Below, piece after piece: positions 1 through 8,898 of a DNA stretch of 64,000 bases. The notes below the pieces were generated by a model. That model did not search any database. It worked only from the letters and a program-made list of their open reading frames with translations, and had not been told where the DNA came from. This DNA is from Winogradskya humida (GTDB lineage Bacteria > Actinomycetota > Actinomycetes > Mycobacteriales > Micromonosporaceae), in contig NZ_BOMN01000144.1 in the NCBI RefSeq assembly GCF_016862215.1, positions 1-64,000 of the forward strand. The letters are read 5' to 3'. Within the stretch, counting starts at the first letter, position 1. Every line of letters starts with the position of its first letter. A program made the translations under genes and the position numbers.

Positions 1-16
1 ACCTAACCAAGTCCTA

Positions 17-2077
17 CTAAGGCCTGCGGGCGAGTGCGCGGCTGACGGCGTCGCGCAGGCCGGCGCGGGTGTAGGGCTTCTCCAGCAGGATCGCGCCGGG
101 CTCGAGGTGGGCGCGTTCGCCGAGGACGCCGGCGGTGTATCCCGAGGTGTAGACGACCGCGAGACCCGGGCGGTGCCGGTGGATCGCGGCGACGAGTTCG
201 GGGCCGGTCAGGTCGGGCATCACGACGTCGGTGATCACGAGGTCGACGGGCATGGTGTTGAGCAGGGCGAGGGCGGCGTGCGGGTTGTAGACGGCGGTGA
301 CGGTGCAGCCGCCGGGTTCGAGCAGGCGGCGCAGGACCTCGGCCAGTGCCGGGTCGTCCTCGACGACGAGGACGTGCAGCGGGCCGGCGTCAGCGGGCGG
401 AGCCTCCACCGGGCCGGCCTGGTGCGGGGCGGCCGGTTCGTCGCTCGCGGGCAGGTAGATCTTGATGGTGGTGCCGTGGCCGGGTTCTGAGTACGGGCGG
501 ACCAGCCCGCCCGCGGCCCGGACGATGCCGTAGACGCCGGCGAGGCCGAGACCCGTACCGTGGCCGGCGCTCTTGGTCGTGTAGAACGGCTCGAACGCGC
601 GGCGCAGGGTGACGGCGTCCATGCCGGTCCCGGTGTCGGAGACCGCCAGGCGTACGAACCAGGGTTTGTCGTCGAAGTCGTCCGGCATGGTGTCACCGAG
701 CTCGGCGCGGTCGACCAGGACGTGTTCGCAGTCGATGCTCAGCCGGCCACCGGCGTCCATCGCGTCCCGGGCGTTGGTCGTGAGGTTGACGATGACCTGG
801 TGCAGCTGGCCCTGGTCGATCCGGACGCGGCACGGCGCCCGGTTGTCCTCGCGTACCGGGCAGCGCAGTTCGATGTGTTCGCCCAGGGTCCGGCGCAGCA
901 TCGGCTCCAGTTCGGCGATGACGTCGAGAACGTCCACGGTCTCGGCGTTGCCGGGCTGCCCCCGCCCGAAGGCCAGCAGCTGGCGGGTGAGGGCGGCGCC
1001 CTGCTCGACCGCCGAGGCGATCTGCCGGGTGAGGTCCGCGGCCGGCGAGCCGGGCGGGACCTCGAGGAGCATGAGCTCGTTCGCGCCGCTGACAATCGAG
1101 AGCAGGTTGTTGAAGTCGTGGGCGACGCCGCCGGCCAGCTGGCCGATGCTGTCCAGCCGTTGCATCTGCGCGAGCCGCTCGCCCAGTTCGCGGTTGCGGA
1201 TCCGGTCGGTGATGTCGGTGACCATGATCAGCCATTCCGGCGCTCCGGCCGGCGCCGGGAGCGACGACACGGACAGCTGCACCTCGATGTCGTGACCGTC
1301 GTCGTGACGCAGGCGGCGTTCGTGCAGGCGACGTTCGGGGAGCCGCCACCACGGCCCGGCACCGGGATCGGGCTGCCAATGGGAGGCGGGGCGGGCGAGC
1401 AGCTGCTCGGCGCTCACGCCGAGGATCTCCGCCATCCGGTCGTTGACGAACCTGGTCCGGCCCTCGGCGTCGACCTTCCAGACACCTTCGGAACAGGTCT
1501 GGACGATGACCCGGTAGTTCTCCCGCTCCTCGCGCAGCAGCGCCACCGAGCGGGCGGTGGCCACCGCGAGCGCCACCCGGGCGGCGACGTCGACGGCGAG
1601 CTGGACGTCCTCGTCGAGGTACGGCCGCCGCGTGCCCTCGCGCCCCAGCGACATGTTGCCCAGGTAGGTGCCGTCGGCAATAAGGGGCACCATCAGGATC
1701 GACCCGAAGCGCAGCCGTTTCAGGTACTCCCACAGCGGACCGGCGATCTCCCGCATCGCCGCCTCGGTGAGGTTGTTGCGCACCACGGCTCCCCCGTGGT
1801 CACGCACCTCGCGGGCGAACCCGGCATCGACGTGCTGCTGCTGGCGCGGCAACATCTGATTCAGCAGCTCGGCCAGCCCGGCGTCCGGGTGGTGAACGGC
1901 TGCCCGGTCGAAGATGCCCTGGTCGTTGGCCAGCCGCACCACCGCGCCGTCGCCGATCAGCTCGGCCGCGGCCAGCGCGGCGCACTCCACCACCCGATCG
2001 AGATCCGTGGACGCGGTCGTCAGCGCCGACGCCAGATCGGCCAGCAACCGTGCCGGATCCGCTGGTTGGCCGTCCAC
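17..2077 (-). CDS. Hybrid sensor histidine kinase (GAF-PAS-HisKA-HATPase-REC)
   Basis: A cytoplasmic signal-transducing kinase of 686 residues that should autophosphorylate on histidine and pass the phosphate to its own receiver domain. In order: a GAF-like sensor (about 18-175), a PAS domain (about 185-295), a dimerisation/phosphoacceptor helix with the motif GVAHDFNNLL (about 315), an ATPase domain with G1 DTGTGMD and G2 GHGTGLGLAGVYG, and a C-terminal receiver with the acidic VVEDD patch, phosphoacceptor Asp in VITDVVMP and the KPYT lysine. No membrane segment is seen. The GTG start follows an AGAGG. It begins 9 bases after the stop of the upstream GGDEF-EAL gene, so the two are probably co-transcribed, linking this kinase to cyclic-di-GMP control. 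The input ligand is unknown. Confidence 0.9.
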   Translation of the reverse strand: MDGQPADPARLLADLASALTTASTDLDRVVECAALAAAELIGDGAVVRLANDQGIFDRAAVHHPDAGLAELLNQMLPRQQQHVDAGFAREVRDHGGAVVRNNLTEAAMREIAGPLWEYLKRLRFGSILMVPLIADGTYLGNMSLGREGTRRPYLDEDVQLAVDVAARVALAVATARSVALLREERENYRVIVQTCSEGVWKVDAEGRTRFVNDRMAEILGVSAEQLLARPASHWQPDPGAGPWWRLPERRLHERRLRHDDGHDIEVQLSVSSLPAPAGAPEWLIMVTDITDRIRNRELGERLAQMQRLDSIGQLAGGVAHDFNNLLSIVSGANELMLLEVPPGSPAADLTRQIASAVEQGAALTRQLLAFGRGQPGNAETVDVLDVIAELEPMLRRTLGEHIELRCPVREDNRAPCRVRIDQGQLHQVIVNLTTNARDAMDAGGRLSIDCEHVLVDRAELGDTMPDDFDDKPWFVRLAVSDTGTGMDAVTLRRAFEPFYTTKSAGHGTGLGLAGVYGIVRAAGGLVRPYSEPGHGTTIKIYLPASDEPAAPHQAGPVEAPPADAGPLHVLVVEDDPALAEVLRRLLEPGGCTVTAVYNPHAALALLNTMPVDLVITDVVMPDLTGPELVAAIHRHRPGLAVVYTSGYTAGVLGERAHLEPGAILLEKPYTRAGLRDAVSRALARRP

Positions 2078-2086
2078 GACCTCTGT

Positions 2087-4051
2087 CTACCACGCCCCAG
2101 GAGCAGCCGACGGCGTTCCCACACGCCGGTCGCCGAGCCATCGCCGCAGCTCAGCAGGGGGTAACGGCCGGGTCAGGAGGTAGCCCTGGGCGATGTCGCA
2201 TCCGGCCGCGCCCAGGAAATCGAGGATCTCCGCCGTCTCGACCCCCTCGGCCACGACCCGCAATCCGAGGTTGTGACCCAGGTCCACGCACGTCCGCACG
2301 ATCGCCCGATGGCTCGGGTTCGTGACCAGATCCATCACGAAGCTCTTGTCGATCTTCAACTCGGCCAGCGGCAGCGACGGCAGATACCCGAGCGACGTCT
2401 GACCCACCCCAAAATCATCGATGCTGATGTGTACGCCCGCAGCCGTCAAACGGCCCAGCACCGCGACCACCGTCTCCGGCTCCGCGAGCAGCGCCGTCTC
2501 CGTGATCTCCAGTACCAGCCGGTCCGCGGGCACTCCGGTCCGGTCCAGCGTCTCCAGCACCATCGCGGCGAAGCCCAGATGCGCCAGGTTGCGAGCCGAG
2601 ATGTTGACCGCCACGGTGAGCGCGCCGTCCCACCCGCGGACCTCGGTCAGCGCCGCGTCCAGCACCCAGCGGGTCAGCGGCTCGATCAGCCCGGTCCGCT
2701 CGGCGACCGGGATGAACAGGTCGGGCGGGACCATGCCGCGCTCCGGGTGCTGCCACCGGACGAGTGCCTCGACCGCGCAGACCTCCCCGGTGCTGATGAC
2801 CGTCTTCGGCTGGTAGTGCAGGACGAGCTGACCGGTCTCGATGGCATCCCGCAGCTGCACCACGAGCGCCAGCTGCCCGGCGTCGTAGTGGTCACGCACG
2901 CCGTCGTAGCGGGCCCGTCCGACCCGGCTGTCCTTCGCCCGGTACATCGCCATGTCCGCGCGGCGCATCACCGTGTCGGCGTCGTCGCCGTCGGCGGGTG
3001 CCAGCACGTACCCGAAGCTCGCCTCGACCGACAACGGGATCTCCCCCACGACGATGTCGGCCCCGATGCTCCCGCGCAGCCGATCGAGCAGCGCGACCAC
3101 GTCGTCCTCCCCCGCCGACGGCAGCACCAGCGCGAACTCGTCGCCGCCGAGCCGGGCGACGACGTCACCGGACCGGGCGTTCTCGGTCAGCCGGGCACTC
3201 AGGCTCCGCAGCAGCAGGTCGCCGTGATCGTGCCCGAGGGTGTCGTTGACCTCCTTGAACCGGTCGAGATCCAGCAGCACCACCGCCGTGCTGGTCCCGC
3301 CCGCGCGCCCCTCGGCCAGCGCGGCCTGCACCCGGCGGTGGAACTGGGCCCGGTTCGGCAGCCCGGTCAGCACGTCATGATCGGCCAGGTAGGCGTTGCG
3401 AGCGGCCTCCCGTCGCAACCGGCGCATGGTGGAGGCCGAGATCCCCGCCAGTGCCACCCACAGCAGGACCAGACCAACCCCGAGCAGCCCATATACCGTA
3501 CGCAGACCAGCGCTGACGGCCGCGTCGATCGGCTCGTACGGCAGGTAGATCTCCAGCACCCCCACCTGACGCTTCTGCACCATGAGCGGCAGATATACCT
3601 CCACCACCCGCTGCCCGACCGCCTCCTGGTCGTTGCTGTCGGTGTTCAGCCTGGTCAGCTCCGCACGATCGGTCCCTGACGCGGCGGCCTCGCGCGCCTC
3701 GTCGTCCGGCGCCTGGCCGAGCCCGCTCCCGTCCGGCGAGAACACCATCCGCCCGGAGGAGTCCAGGATCCGGAGCCGCACCACGGACCCGCCACCGACC
3801 GCGCTGACGGCGATCCTGGTCAGCCCGTCCCGCTCAGCGGCGGACAGCCCGGAAGCGAGGTCTTCCCCGTCGAGCAGCGGCTCGATCGCGGTCCGGGCGA
3901 CGACAGCGGCCTGCGCGCGGCCTTCCGACAATCCGCGGTCACGCGCCTCGCGGGCCAGCGCGGCCGACAGCACCCCGGCCAGCACGACGATCGGCACCAG
4001 GCTCGCCGCGGCGTACGCCACGAACAACCGCTGAGCGGACCGCAGCCTCAT
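2087..4051 (-). CDS. Membrane GGDEF-EAL protein (cyclic-di-GMP turnover)
   Basis: A bifunctional-type cyclic-di-GMP enzyme. A first membrane helix (LFVAYAAASLVPIVVLAGVL) and a second near residue 190 (VYGLLGVGLVLLWVALAG) bracket an extracytoplasmic sensor of about 150 residues. Then come a GGDEF domain with intact ARLGGDEFALVL (diguanylate cyclase signature) and an EAL domain with VEALVRWQHP and the DDFG motif (phosphodiesterase signature). Both active sites look complete, so the net activity cannot be read from sequence. I chose the ATG at 4051, which puts a short basic tail before the first helix; an upstream in-frame ATG at 4084 would add 11 residues and lies inside the inverted repeat at 4078-4128. 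Followed 9 bases later by the hybrid kinase; divergent from another GGDEF-EAL gene. Confidence 0.92.
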   Translation of the reverse strand: MRLRSAQRLFVAYAAASLVPIVVLAGVLSAALAREARDRGLSEGRAQAAVVARTAIEPLLDGEDLASGLSAAERDGLTRIAVSAVGGGSVVRLRILDSSGRMVFSPDGSGLGQAPDDEAREAAASGTDRAELTRLNTDSNDQEAVGQRVVEVYLPLMVQKRQVGVLEIYLPYEPIDAAVSAGLRTVYGLLGVGLVLLWVALAGISASTMRRLRREAARNAYLADHDVLTGLPNRAQFHRRVQAALAEGRAGGTSTAVVLLDLDRFKEVNDTLGHDHGDLLLRSLSARLTENARSGDVVARLGGDEFALVLPSAGEDDVVALLDRLRGSIGADIVVGEIPLSVEASFGYVLAPADGDDADTVMRRADMAMYRAKDSRVGRARYDGVRDHYDAGQLALVVQLRDAIETGQLVLHYQPKTVISTGEVCAVEALVRWQHPERGMVPPDLFIPVAERTGLIEPLTRWVLDAALTEVRGWDGALTVAVNISARNLAHLGFAAMVLETLDRTGVPADRLVLEITETALLAEPETVVAVLGRLTAAGVHISIDDFGVGQTSLGYLPSLPLAELKIDKSFVMDLVTNPSHRAIVRTCVDLGHNLGLRVVAEGVETAEILDFLGAAGCDIAQGYLLTRPLPPAELRRWLGDRRVGTPSAAPGAW

Positions 4052-4077
4052 GCCTGCCTGATCGGCACGTACGCGCG

Positions 4078-4128
4078 CCCGCATGAGCGTTCATCGGACA
4101 CCTCGTTCCCGGTGAACGCTCATGCGGG
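4078..4128. promoter_or_regulatory. Perfect 16-bp inverted repeat between divergent GGDEF-EAL genes
   Basis: The arms at 4078-4093 (CCCGCATGAGCGTTCA) and 4113-4128 (its exact reverse complement) are separated by 19 bases. The centre is 4103, 52 bases from the chosen leftward start (4051) and 51 from the chosen rightward start (4154). This symmetric placement suggests a shared operator for both genes, or a hairpin in the two leaders. The function is inferred; no cognate regulator is identified. Confidence 0.6.
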
Positions 4129-4153
4129 CGGTGGGCATACCGATAGGAGGGGC

Positions 4154-7100
4154 ATGTCGGCCGCCCGGTTGCAGCTGCGCTTCGGTGCTTGGATCGTCGC
4201 GCTGACGGCTGTCTTCTATCTCTTCCCCGCGATCAGCATGTATTCGTGGGCTGCGATCGGGCTGTCAGCCGCCGTCGCGGTGCTGGTCGGGGTGCGCCGG
4301 CACCGTCCGGCGAACCCGGCCCCGTGGTACCTGCTGGCAGCGGTGCTCGTCAGTTTCACGGCGGGTGACACGACGTACAACATTCTCACCGACTTTCTCG
4401 GCCGGACCGATCCGTTCCCGTCGCTGGGTGACGTGTTCTACCTGCTGGTCTATCCGATGCTGGCGATCGCGCTGGCGGCGTTCATCCGGTACAGCGGCCG
4501 CTCCGACGATCGCGGGGCGCTGCTGGACGCACTGGTGCCGACCGCGGGCCTGGGACTGCTCTCCTGGATCCTGCTCATCTCCCCCTACGTACGCGACGAC
4601 GCGCTGAGCCTGCTCGAGAAGCTGACGTCCATCGCGTACCCGTTGGGTGATGTCCTGGCTCTTGCCATGGTGGCGCGGCTGCTCACGGCCGGGGGACGGC
4701 GACCGGTCCCGGTGCGGATCCTCGCCGCCGGGGTGGCCTGCCTGCTGCTCACCGACGTGGTCTACGGGCTGCGGCAGCTGGACGGTTCGTGGGTGGTCGG
4801 CGGCCCGGTCGACCTCGGCTGGGTCGCGTTCTACGCCGCCATCGCGCTGGCCGCGCTGCACCCGTCGATGTCGCAGCTGACCGAGCCGGACGAGACCGCC
4901 GTCTACGAGACCCCGGGCGGGCGCCGGATCGTGGCCATGTCGGTCGCGGTGCTGATCGCGCCGGTGGCCCTGCTGATCGAGTTCGCGCGCGGCGCCGTCA
5001 CCGACGCCCCGATGATCGCGGTCGCGTCGGCGACGATGTTCCTGCTGGTCATGGCGCGGGTCGCGGGCCTGTTGCGGCATCAGCGGGACACCGCGGCACG
5101 GGAACGGACGCTGCGGATCGCCGGCGCCGAACTGGTCGCGGTCGGCAGCGAGGCCGAGGTGCTGACCGCGGTGCGGACCGCGATGGCGCACATGGCTCCG
5201 CGGGTGGAGCCGTACCGGTTGCACTTCTACAGCACGCCGGCCGCCCAGGACACGCCGGTGGGTTTCATCGGCACCGGCCGCGTCGCCGTGGCCGAGCTGC
5301 CCGCGGACGTCGCCGTGATGATGACCGGCTTCCCGTCGGCGCTGTACGCGGAGGCGATCGGCGGGTCCGCGGACGGGACCCTGCGGCACAACAGGGCGGT
5401 CTTCGCCGCGTCCGAGCAGGTGCTGCAGACCCTGTCAGCGCCGTTCGCCGCGCTGATGGCCCAGGGCACGATGGCGATCGAGCGGATCATGCTGACCCAG
5501 CAGGTCCACCGGCGCGGCAACGAGGACTACTTCCGGGCCCTGATCCAGAACGCGTCCGACGTGATCCTGATCGTCGACGCCGATGACGCGATCCGGTACG
5601 CGAGCCCGTCGGCGCTGGCGGTCTTCGGGCGCGACGATCTCGCCGGGACCACCGTCTACGAGCTGATCACCAGCATCGACCACACCGGCCTGCGCCACTT
5701 CCTCGGCGAGGTACGCGCGGGTCGCGGCCGCGACGCCGTCGACCTGTCGGCGATCTCCGCGGCCGGCACGCTCCTGCAGGTCGAATGCGTCTGCAGGGAC
5801 CTGCGCGACGAGCCCGCCGTGTCGGCCCTGGTGATGACCATCCGCGACGTCACCGAGCGGCGCCAGCTGCAGGACGACATCGCGCACCAGGCCTTCCACG
5901 ACACGCTGACCGGGCTCGCGAACCGGGCGCTGCTGCAGAACCGGCTGGCCCAGATGACGCCCTTCACCGCGGCCGCCCACGGCTCGGTCAGCGTGCTGTT
6001 CATCGACCTCGACGACTTCAAGGAGATCAACGACACCCTCGGCCACGAGATCGGCGACCAGGTCCTGATCACCGTCGGGCACCGGATCGCCGGGGTCGCC
6101 GGCGCGCTCAACCTCGCGGCCCGCACCGGCGGTGACGAGTTCGCCGTCCTGATCGAGCACGACGGCGGCATCGCCGAGGCCGGTCGGATCGCCAGCCGCA
6201 TCATCGGGGCGCTGGGCGCGCCGATCGAGGTCAGCGATGGCGCCGGGGGCGTACATCTGGTCAGTGGCGCCGCCAGCGTCGGTGTCGCCACCGCCTCTGC
6301 CCACGGTGACGTCTCCGACCTGCTGCGCCATGCCGACGTGGCCATGTACGCCGCGAAGGCCGAGGGCAAGAACAACTGGCAGCCCTACCGCGACGAGCTC
6401 CACGACGCGGCCGTACGCCGGCTGGAACTGCGCTCCGCACTCACCGAGGCGGTCCCGGGCGGGCAGATGCGGCTGCGCTACCAGCCCATCGTCGACCTGA
6501 GCAGCGGCGACACCGTCGGCGTGGAGGCACTCGTCCGCTGGCAGCATCCCGTGCTCGGCCTGCTCGGCCCGCAGGAATTCATCGAGCTCTGCGAACAGAA
6601 CGGGGCGATCGTCGCCGTCGGCGGCTGGGTGCTGCGCGAAGCCCTGCGAACCTTCGCGTCCTGGTCCGCGGCGTCCCCGGACAGCCCGCTGCAGTACGTC
6701 AGCGTCAACGTCTCGGCCCGCCAGTTCCGCACCCCCGGCTTCGTCGACCAGGTCCGCGCCGTCCTCGCCGAAACCGGCACCCCGCCCGGCGCCCTGCTGC
6801 TGGAGATCACCGAGAGCCTGGTCCTGCACGACGCCGAACAGGTCTGGCGCGACCTGCGCGAACTACGCGCCTGGGGAGTCCGGATCGCGATCGACGACTT
6901 CGGCACCGGCTACTCCTCGCTGAGCTACCTCAGCCAGATGCCCGTCGACGTCCTCAAGATCGACAAGTCCTTCATCGACGACATCCTGCACTCCCGCCAG
7001 CAGCTCGCCCTGGTGGAGACCATCATCAGCCTCGCCGCGATCCTCGACCTGAAAGTCGTCGCCGAAGGCATCGAACTCGCCGAGCACCGCGCGGCCCTGA

Positions 7101-7216
7101 TCGCGATGGGCTGCCCCTACGGCCAGGGCTACCTCTTCGCCAAGCCCCTGACCAGCGAAGACCTCCACACCTGGCTGCACACCCCGGCCGCCGCGGCGAT
7201 CAGCGACGCCGGATAG
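4154..7216 (+). CDS. Polytopic membrane PAS-GGDEF-EAL protein
   Basis: A second cyclic-di-GMP turnover protein, about 1020 residues. The N-terminal third is a membrane sensor with roughly nine hydrophobic helices. It is followed by a GAF-like linker, a PAS domain (from about residue 455, NASDVILIVDADD), a GGDEF domain with TGGDEFAVL and an EAL domain with VEALVRWQHP and DDFGTGYSS. Both catalytic signatures are intact. The ATG at 4154 is preceded five bases upstream by AGGAGG, which is why I prefer it to the GTG at 4112; that upstream codon lies within the operator-like inverted repeat. Divergent from the other GGDEF-EAL gene, so the pair may respond to one control signal. The stimulus is unknown. 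Confidence 0.93.
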   Translation: MSAARLQLRFGAWIVALTAVFYLFPAISMYSWAAIGLSAAVAVLVGVRRHRPANPAPWYLLAAVLVSFTAGDTTYNILTDFLGRTDPFPSLGDVFYLLVYPMLAIALAAFIRYSGRSDDRGALLDALVPTAGLGLLSWILLISPYVRDDALSLLEKLTSIAYPLGDVLALAMVARLLTAGGRRPVPVRILAAGVACLLLTDVVYGLRQLDGSWVVGGPVDLGWVAFYAAIALAALHPSMSQLTEPDETAVYETPGGRRIVAMSVAVLIAPVALLIEFARGAVTDAPMIAVASATMFLLVMARVAGLLRHQRDTAARERTLRIAGAELVAVGSEAEVLTAVRTAMAHMAPRVEPYRLHFYSTPAAQDTPVGFIGTGRVAVAELPADVAVMMTGFPSALYAEAIGGSADGTLRHNRAVFAASEQVLQTLSAPFAALMAQGTMAIERIMLTQQVHRRGNEDYFRALIQNASDVILIVDADDAIRYASPSALAVFGRDDLAGTTVYELITSIDHTGLRHFLGEVRAGRGRDAVDLSAISAAGTLLQVECVCRDLRDEPAVSALVMTIRDVTERRQLQDDIAHQAFHDTLTGLANRALLQNRLAQMTPFTAAAHGSVSVLFIDLDDFKEINDTLGHEIGDQVLITVGHRIAGVAGALNLAARTGGDEFAVLIEHDGGIAEAGRIASRIIGALGAPIEVSDGAGGVHLVSGAASVGVATASAHGDVSDLLRHADVAMYAAKAEGKNNWQPYRDELHDAAVRRLELRSALTEAVPGGQMRLRYQPIVDLSSGDTVGVEALVRWQHPVLGLLGPQEFIELCEQNGAIVAVGGWVLREALRTFASWSAASPDSPLQYVSVNVSARQFRTPGFVDQVRAVLAETGTPPGALLLEITESLVLHDAEQVWRDLRELRAWGVRIAIDDFGTGYSSLSYLSQMPVDVLKIDKSFIDDILHSRQQLALVETIISLAAILDLKVVAEGIELAEHRAALIAMGCPYGQGYLFAKPLTSEDLHTWLHTPAAAAISDAG

Positions 7217-7257
7217 CGAGCTCGTCGTTATCCGACTGTCGTACCCACGTGTTAGAC

Positions 7258-7599
7258 ATGCGCGTTGTGAGCATCCACCACTATCAAATCGCCGTTCAGC
7301 CGGCGCGCGACGGCGTCCTGCTGGTGTGCCTGGGCGGCCAGTTCGACATGGGTGTCGGCACCGCGCTCGCCGACGCGCTCAGGACGGCGGCGCAGGAGGC
7401 CGGCGTCGAGCAGGTGTTCGTCGACATGCAGCGGGTCGCGTTCTTCGACTCGCACGGGATCGCCGGTCTGGTCGCCGGATACGAGGCCGCCCGCAGCGCC
7501 GGGCGCCGTTTCTCGGTCACCAACGCGCGGGGCATGGTCAAGCACATCCTCGACGTCACCGGCCTGGCCGAGGTGCTGTGCCAGGACGCTACTGGCTGA
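7258..7599 (+). CDS. STAS-domain anti-sigma factor antagonist
   Basis: A small cytoplasmic protein of about 113 residues that is essentially one STAS domain. It carries the segment FFDSHGIAGLV, matching the phosphorylatable serine region (D-S-x-G) of SpoIIAA/RsbV antagonists. Proteins of this family release a sigma factor by binding its anti-sigma kinase and are inactivated when the kinase phosphorylates that serine. A GTG at 7249 could also be the start; neither has a clear ribosome site. Its 3' end overlaps by 11 bases the convergent gene for a RsbW-like kinase, an obvious candidate partner, although convergent overlap is unusual for such pairs. Confidence 0.85.
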   Translation: MRVVSIHHYQIAVQPARDGVLLVCLGGQFDMGVGTALADALRTAAQEAGVEQVFVDMQRVAFFDSHGIAGLVAGYEAARSAGRRFSVTNARGMVKHILDVTGLAEVLCQDATG

Positions 7600-8005
7600 G
7601 GAACGACGCCCACACGTATTTGACCGTGCCGTCGGCGTGCCAGCACAGGTCGTCGGCCACCGCTCCCACGATGAGCAGTCCCCGGCCGCCTGCCACGAGG
7701 CCGCCGTCACCGTCCGACTGCGGGACCCCGGTCACGTCCCCGTCCGACACGGCGATGATCAGATCCTCCGGGGTGCGCAGCAGCTGCACCTGCACGGGTG
7801 GCAGCCCGTGACGCAACGCATTGCTCGCGAGTTCCGTGGCCGCCAGGGTCATCCGCTCACCGAGCTCACCGTCGCCCAGCCGCCGATCGCTCAGTTCACC
7901 GGTCAGCTCCGAGCGCATGGCGTGCAGGTCGTCCCCCGAGGTCAGCGACCAACGCCGCAGCTCCACGGCGTGTGCCGGGGGCGGCGCTGATCTCGGGGGC
8001 TTCAT
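7589..8005 (-). CDS. RsbW-like anti-sigma regulatory kinase (HATPase_c_2)
   Basis: A 138-residue single-domain ATP-binding protein of the RsbW/SpoIIAB type. The N-box reads TELASNALRHG and the nucleotide-lid region GGRGLLIVGAVADDL, both usual for this family. Known members bind a sigma factor and phosphorylate a STAS antagonist. The convergent STAS gene overlapping its 3' end is the nearest candidate substrate. No sigma factor gene is adjacent, as is common for the many orphan RsbW-like genes in actinomycetes. Confidence 0.85.
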   Translation of the reverse strand: MKPPRSAPPPAHAVELRRWSLTSGDDLHAMRSELTGELSDRRLGDGELGERMTLAATELASNALRHGLPPVQVQLLRTPEDLIIAVSDGDVTGVPQSDGDGGLVAGGRGLLIVGAVADDLCWHADGTVKYVWASFLSQ

Positions 8006-8063
8006 GGATCAGCTCATTGCCCTCACACGCGAACCGAAAACGTCGATCCATGGACGTTCATGA

Positions 8064-8726
8064 TCATCTTGGCGCCCGCCGGGCCAGGACAGCGGCGATC
8101 TCGGTGGCGGGCCGGTGGGTGTGCAGGCCGATCAGGTCGGCGAGCAGCTCGTCCAGCGGCGGCCAGTCAATGCTCCCGTGGTCGTTGTAGAGGCTGACCA
8201 GACCGTGCAGCGCGGTCCAGAGCAGCAGCCCGTCCCGCCACTGCTGCTCCTGCGTGGACGGTGCCCGATCCGGCCCGGCCCCCGCTCCCGGCCCGGTCAC
8301 CGCTCCCAGCACGGTGACCAGCGATCCCAGCAGGTCGGCGCCGGCCTCATGGGCCGTTCCCGGGACGAGGTCAGCGGGCATCCGGCCACCGAACAGGGTG
8401 CGGTAGTGCCCGGGTTGCTCGTTCCCCCACCGTACGTAGACCGCGCACCGCGCCACGAGCTCGCTCAACGGATCCGGCGCTGCCGCCGCGGCCCCGTTCA
8501 TCAGCCGCGCCAACTCGTCGTAACGCAGCCGCAGCACGTGCTGAATCAACGCGCTCAGGTCGTCGAAGTGGCTGTAGATGCTGGCCGGAGCCACACCGAC
8601 CTCGCGCGCAACCTGCCGCAGGGTCAGCGTCTCGGGCTGGTCGAGGGTGGCCAGCAGCTTCGCCGCGGCGCCCACGAGCTGCTCCTTGAGAATCTGCCCC
8701 TGCCCACGGGGGTTGCGGCGGCGCAT
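8064..8726 (-). CDS. TetR-family transcriptional regulator
   Basis: A repressor-type protein of about 220 residues. The N-terminal helix-turn-helix includes LTLRQVAREVGVAPASIYSHFDD, a canonical TetR recognition region; the rest is a helical ligand-binding domain. The ATG at 8726 sits 6 bases after AGGAG; a GTG lies one codon upstream. It is divergent from the epimerase-like gene at 8899, and the space between them holds three copies of an AACA-N2-TGTT palindrome, so it probably represses itself and that gene. The inducer is unknown. Confidence 0.9.
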   Translation of the reverse strand: MRRRNPRGQGQILKEQLVGAAAKLLATLDQPETLTLRQVAREVGVAPASIYSHFDDLSALIQHVLRLRYDELARLMNGAAAAAPDPLSELVARCAVYVRWGNEQPGHYRTLFGGRMPADLVPGTAHEAGADLLGSLVTVLGAVTGPGAGAGPDRAPSTQEQQWRDGLLLWTALHGLVSLYNDHGSIDWPPLDELLADLIGLHTHRPATEIAAVLARRAPR

Positions 8727-8753
8727 CACAGGCTCCTTCCCGACAGCTCGTCA

Positions 8754-8836
8754 CCAACAGTTGTTCACATTACCGCCCCGACCCCTTGACGTCTTTGACC
8801 AACAGTTGTTCACTTGCCAAGCCAACACTTGTTCAG
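8754..8836. promoter_or_regulatory. Three-copy palindromic operator, probable TetR site
   Basis: CCAACAGTTGTTCAC occurs identically at 8754-8768 and 8799-8813, with a close copy CCAACACTTGTTCAG at 8822-8836. Each contains the 10-bp palindrome AACA-N2-TGTT. The array fills the space between a tetR gene and a divergent target. The binding protein is inferred. Confidence 0.75.
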
Positions 8837-8898
8837 TTAAGTCGGGGAGTCACCATGAACCGGGACCATGCCAGCCCGATCGTCGTACCGGTCACGTG

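Noticed and set aside
2273..3679. 468-codon frame antisense to the GGDEF-EAL gene
   Set aside because: Typical high-GC shadow with His/Arg/Gln-rich translation and no domain.
8003..8052. CATGGATC/GATCCATG inverted repeat near the RsbW-like start
   Set aside because: Only 8-bp arms 34 bases apart, one arm inside the coding start; not better than chance and not a convincing operator.
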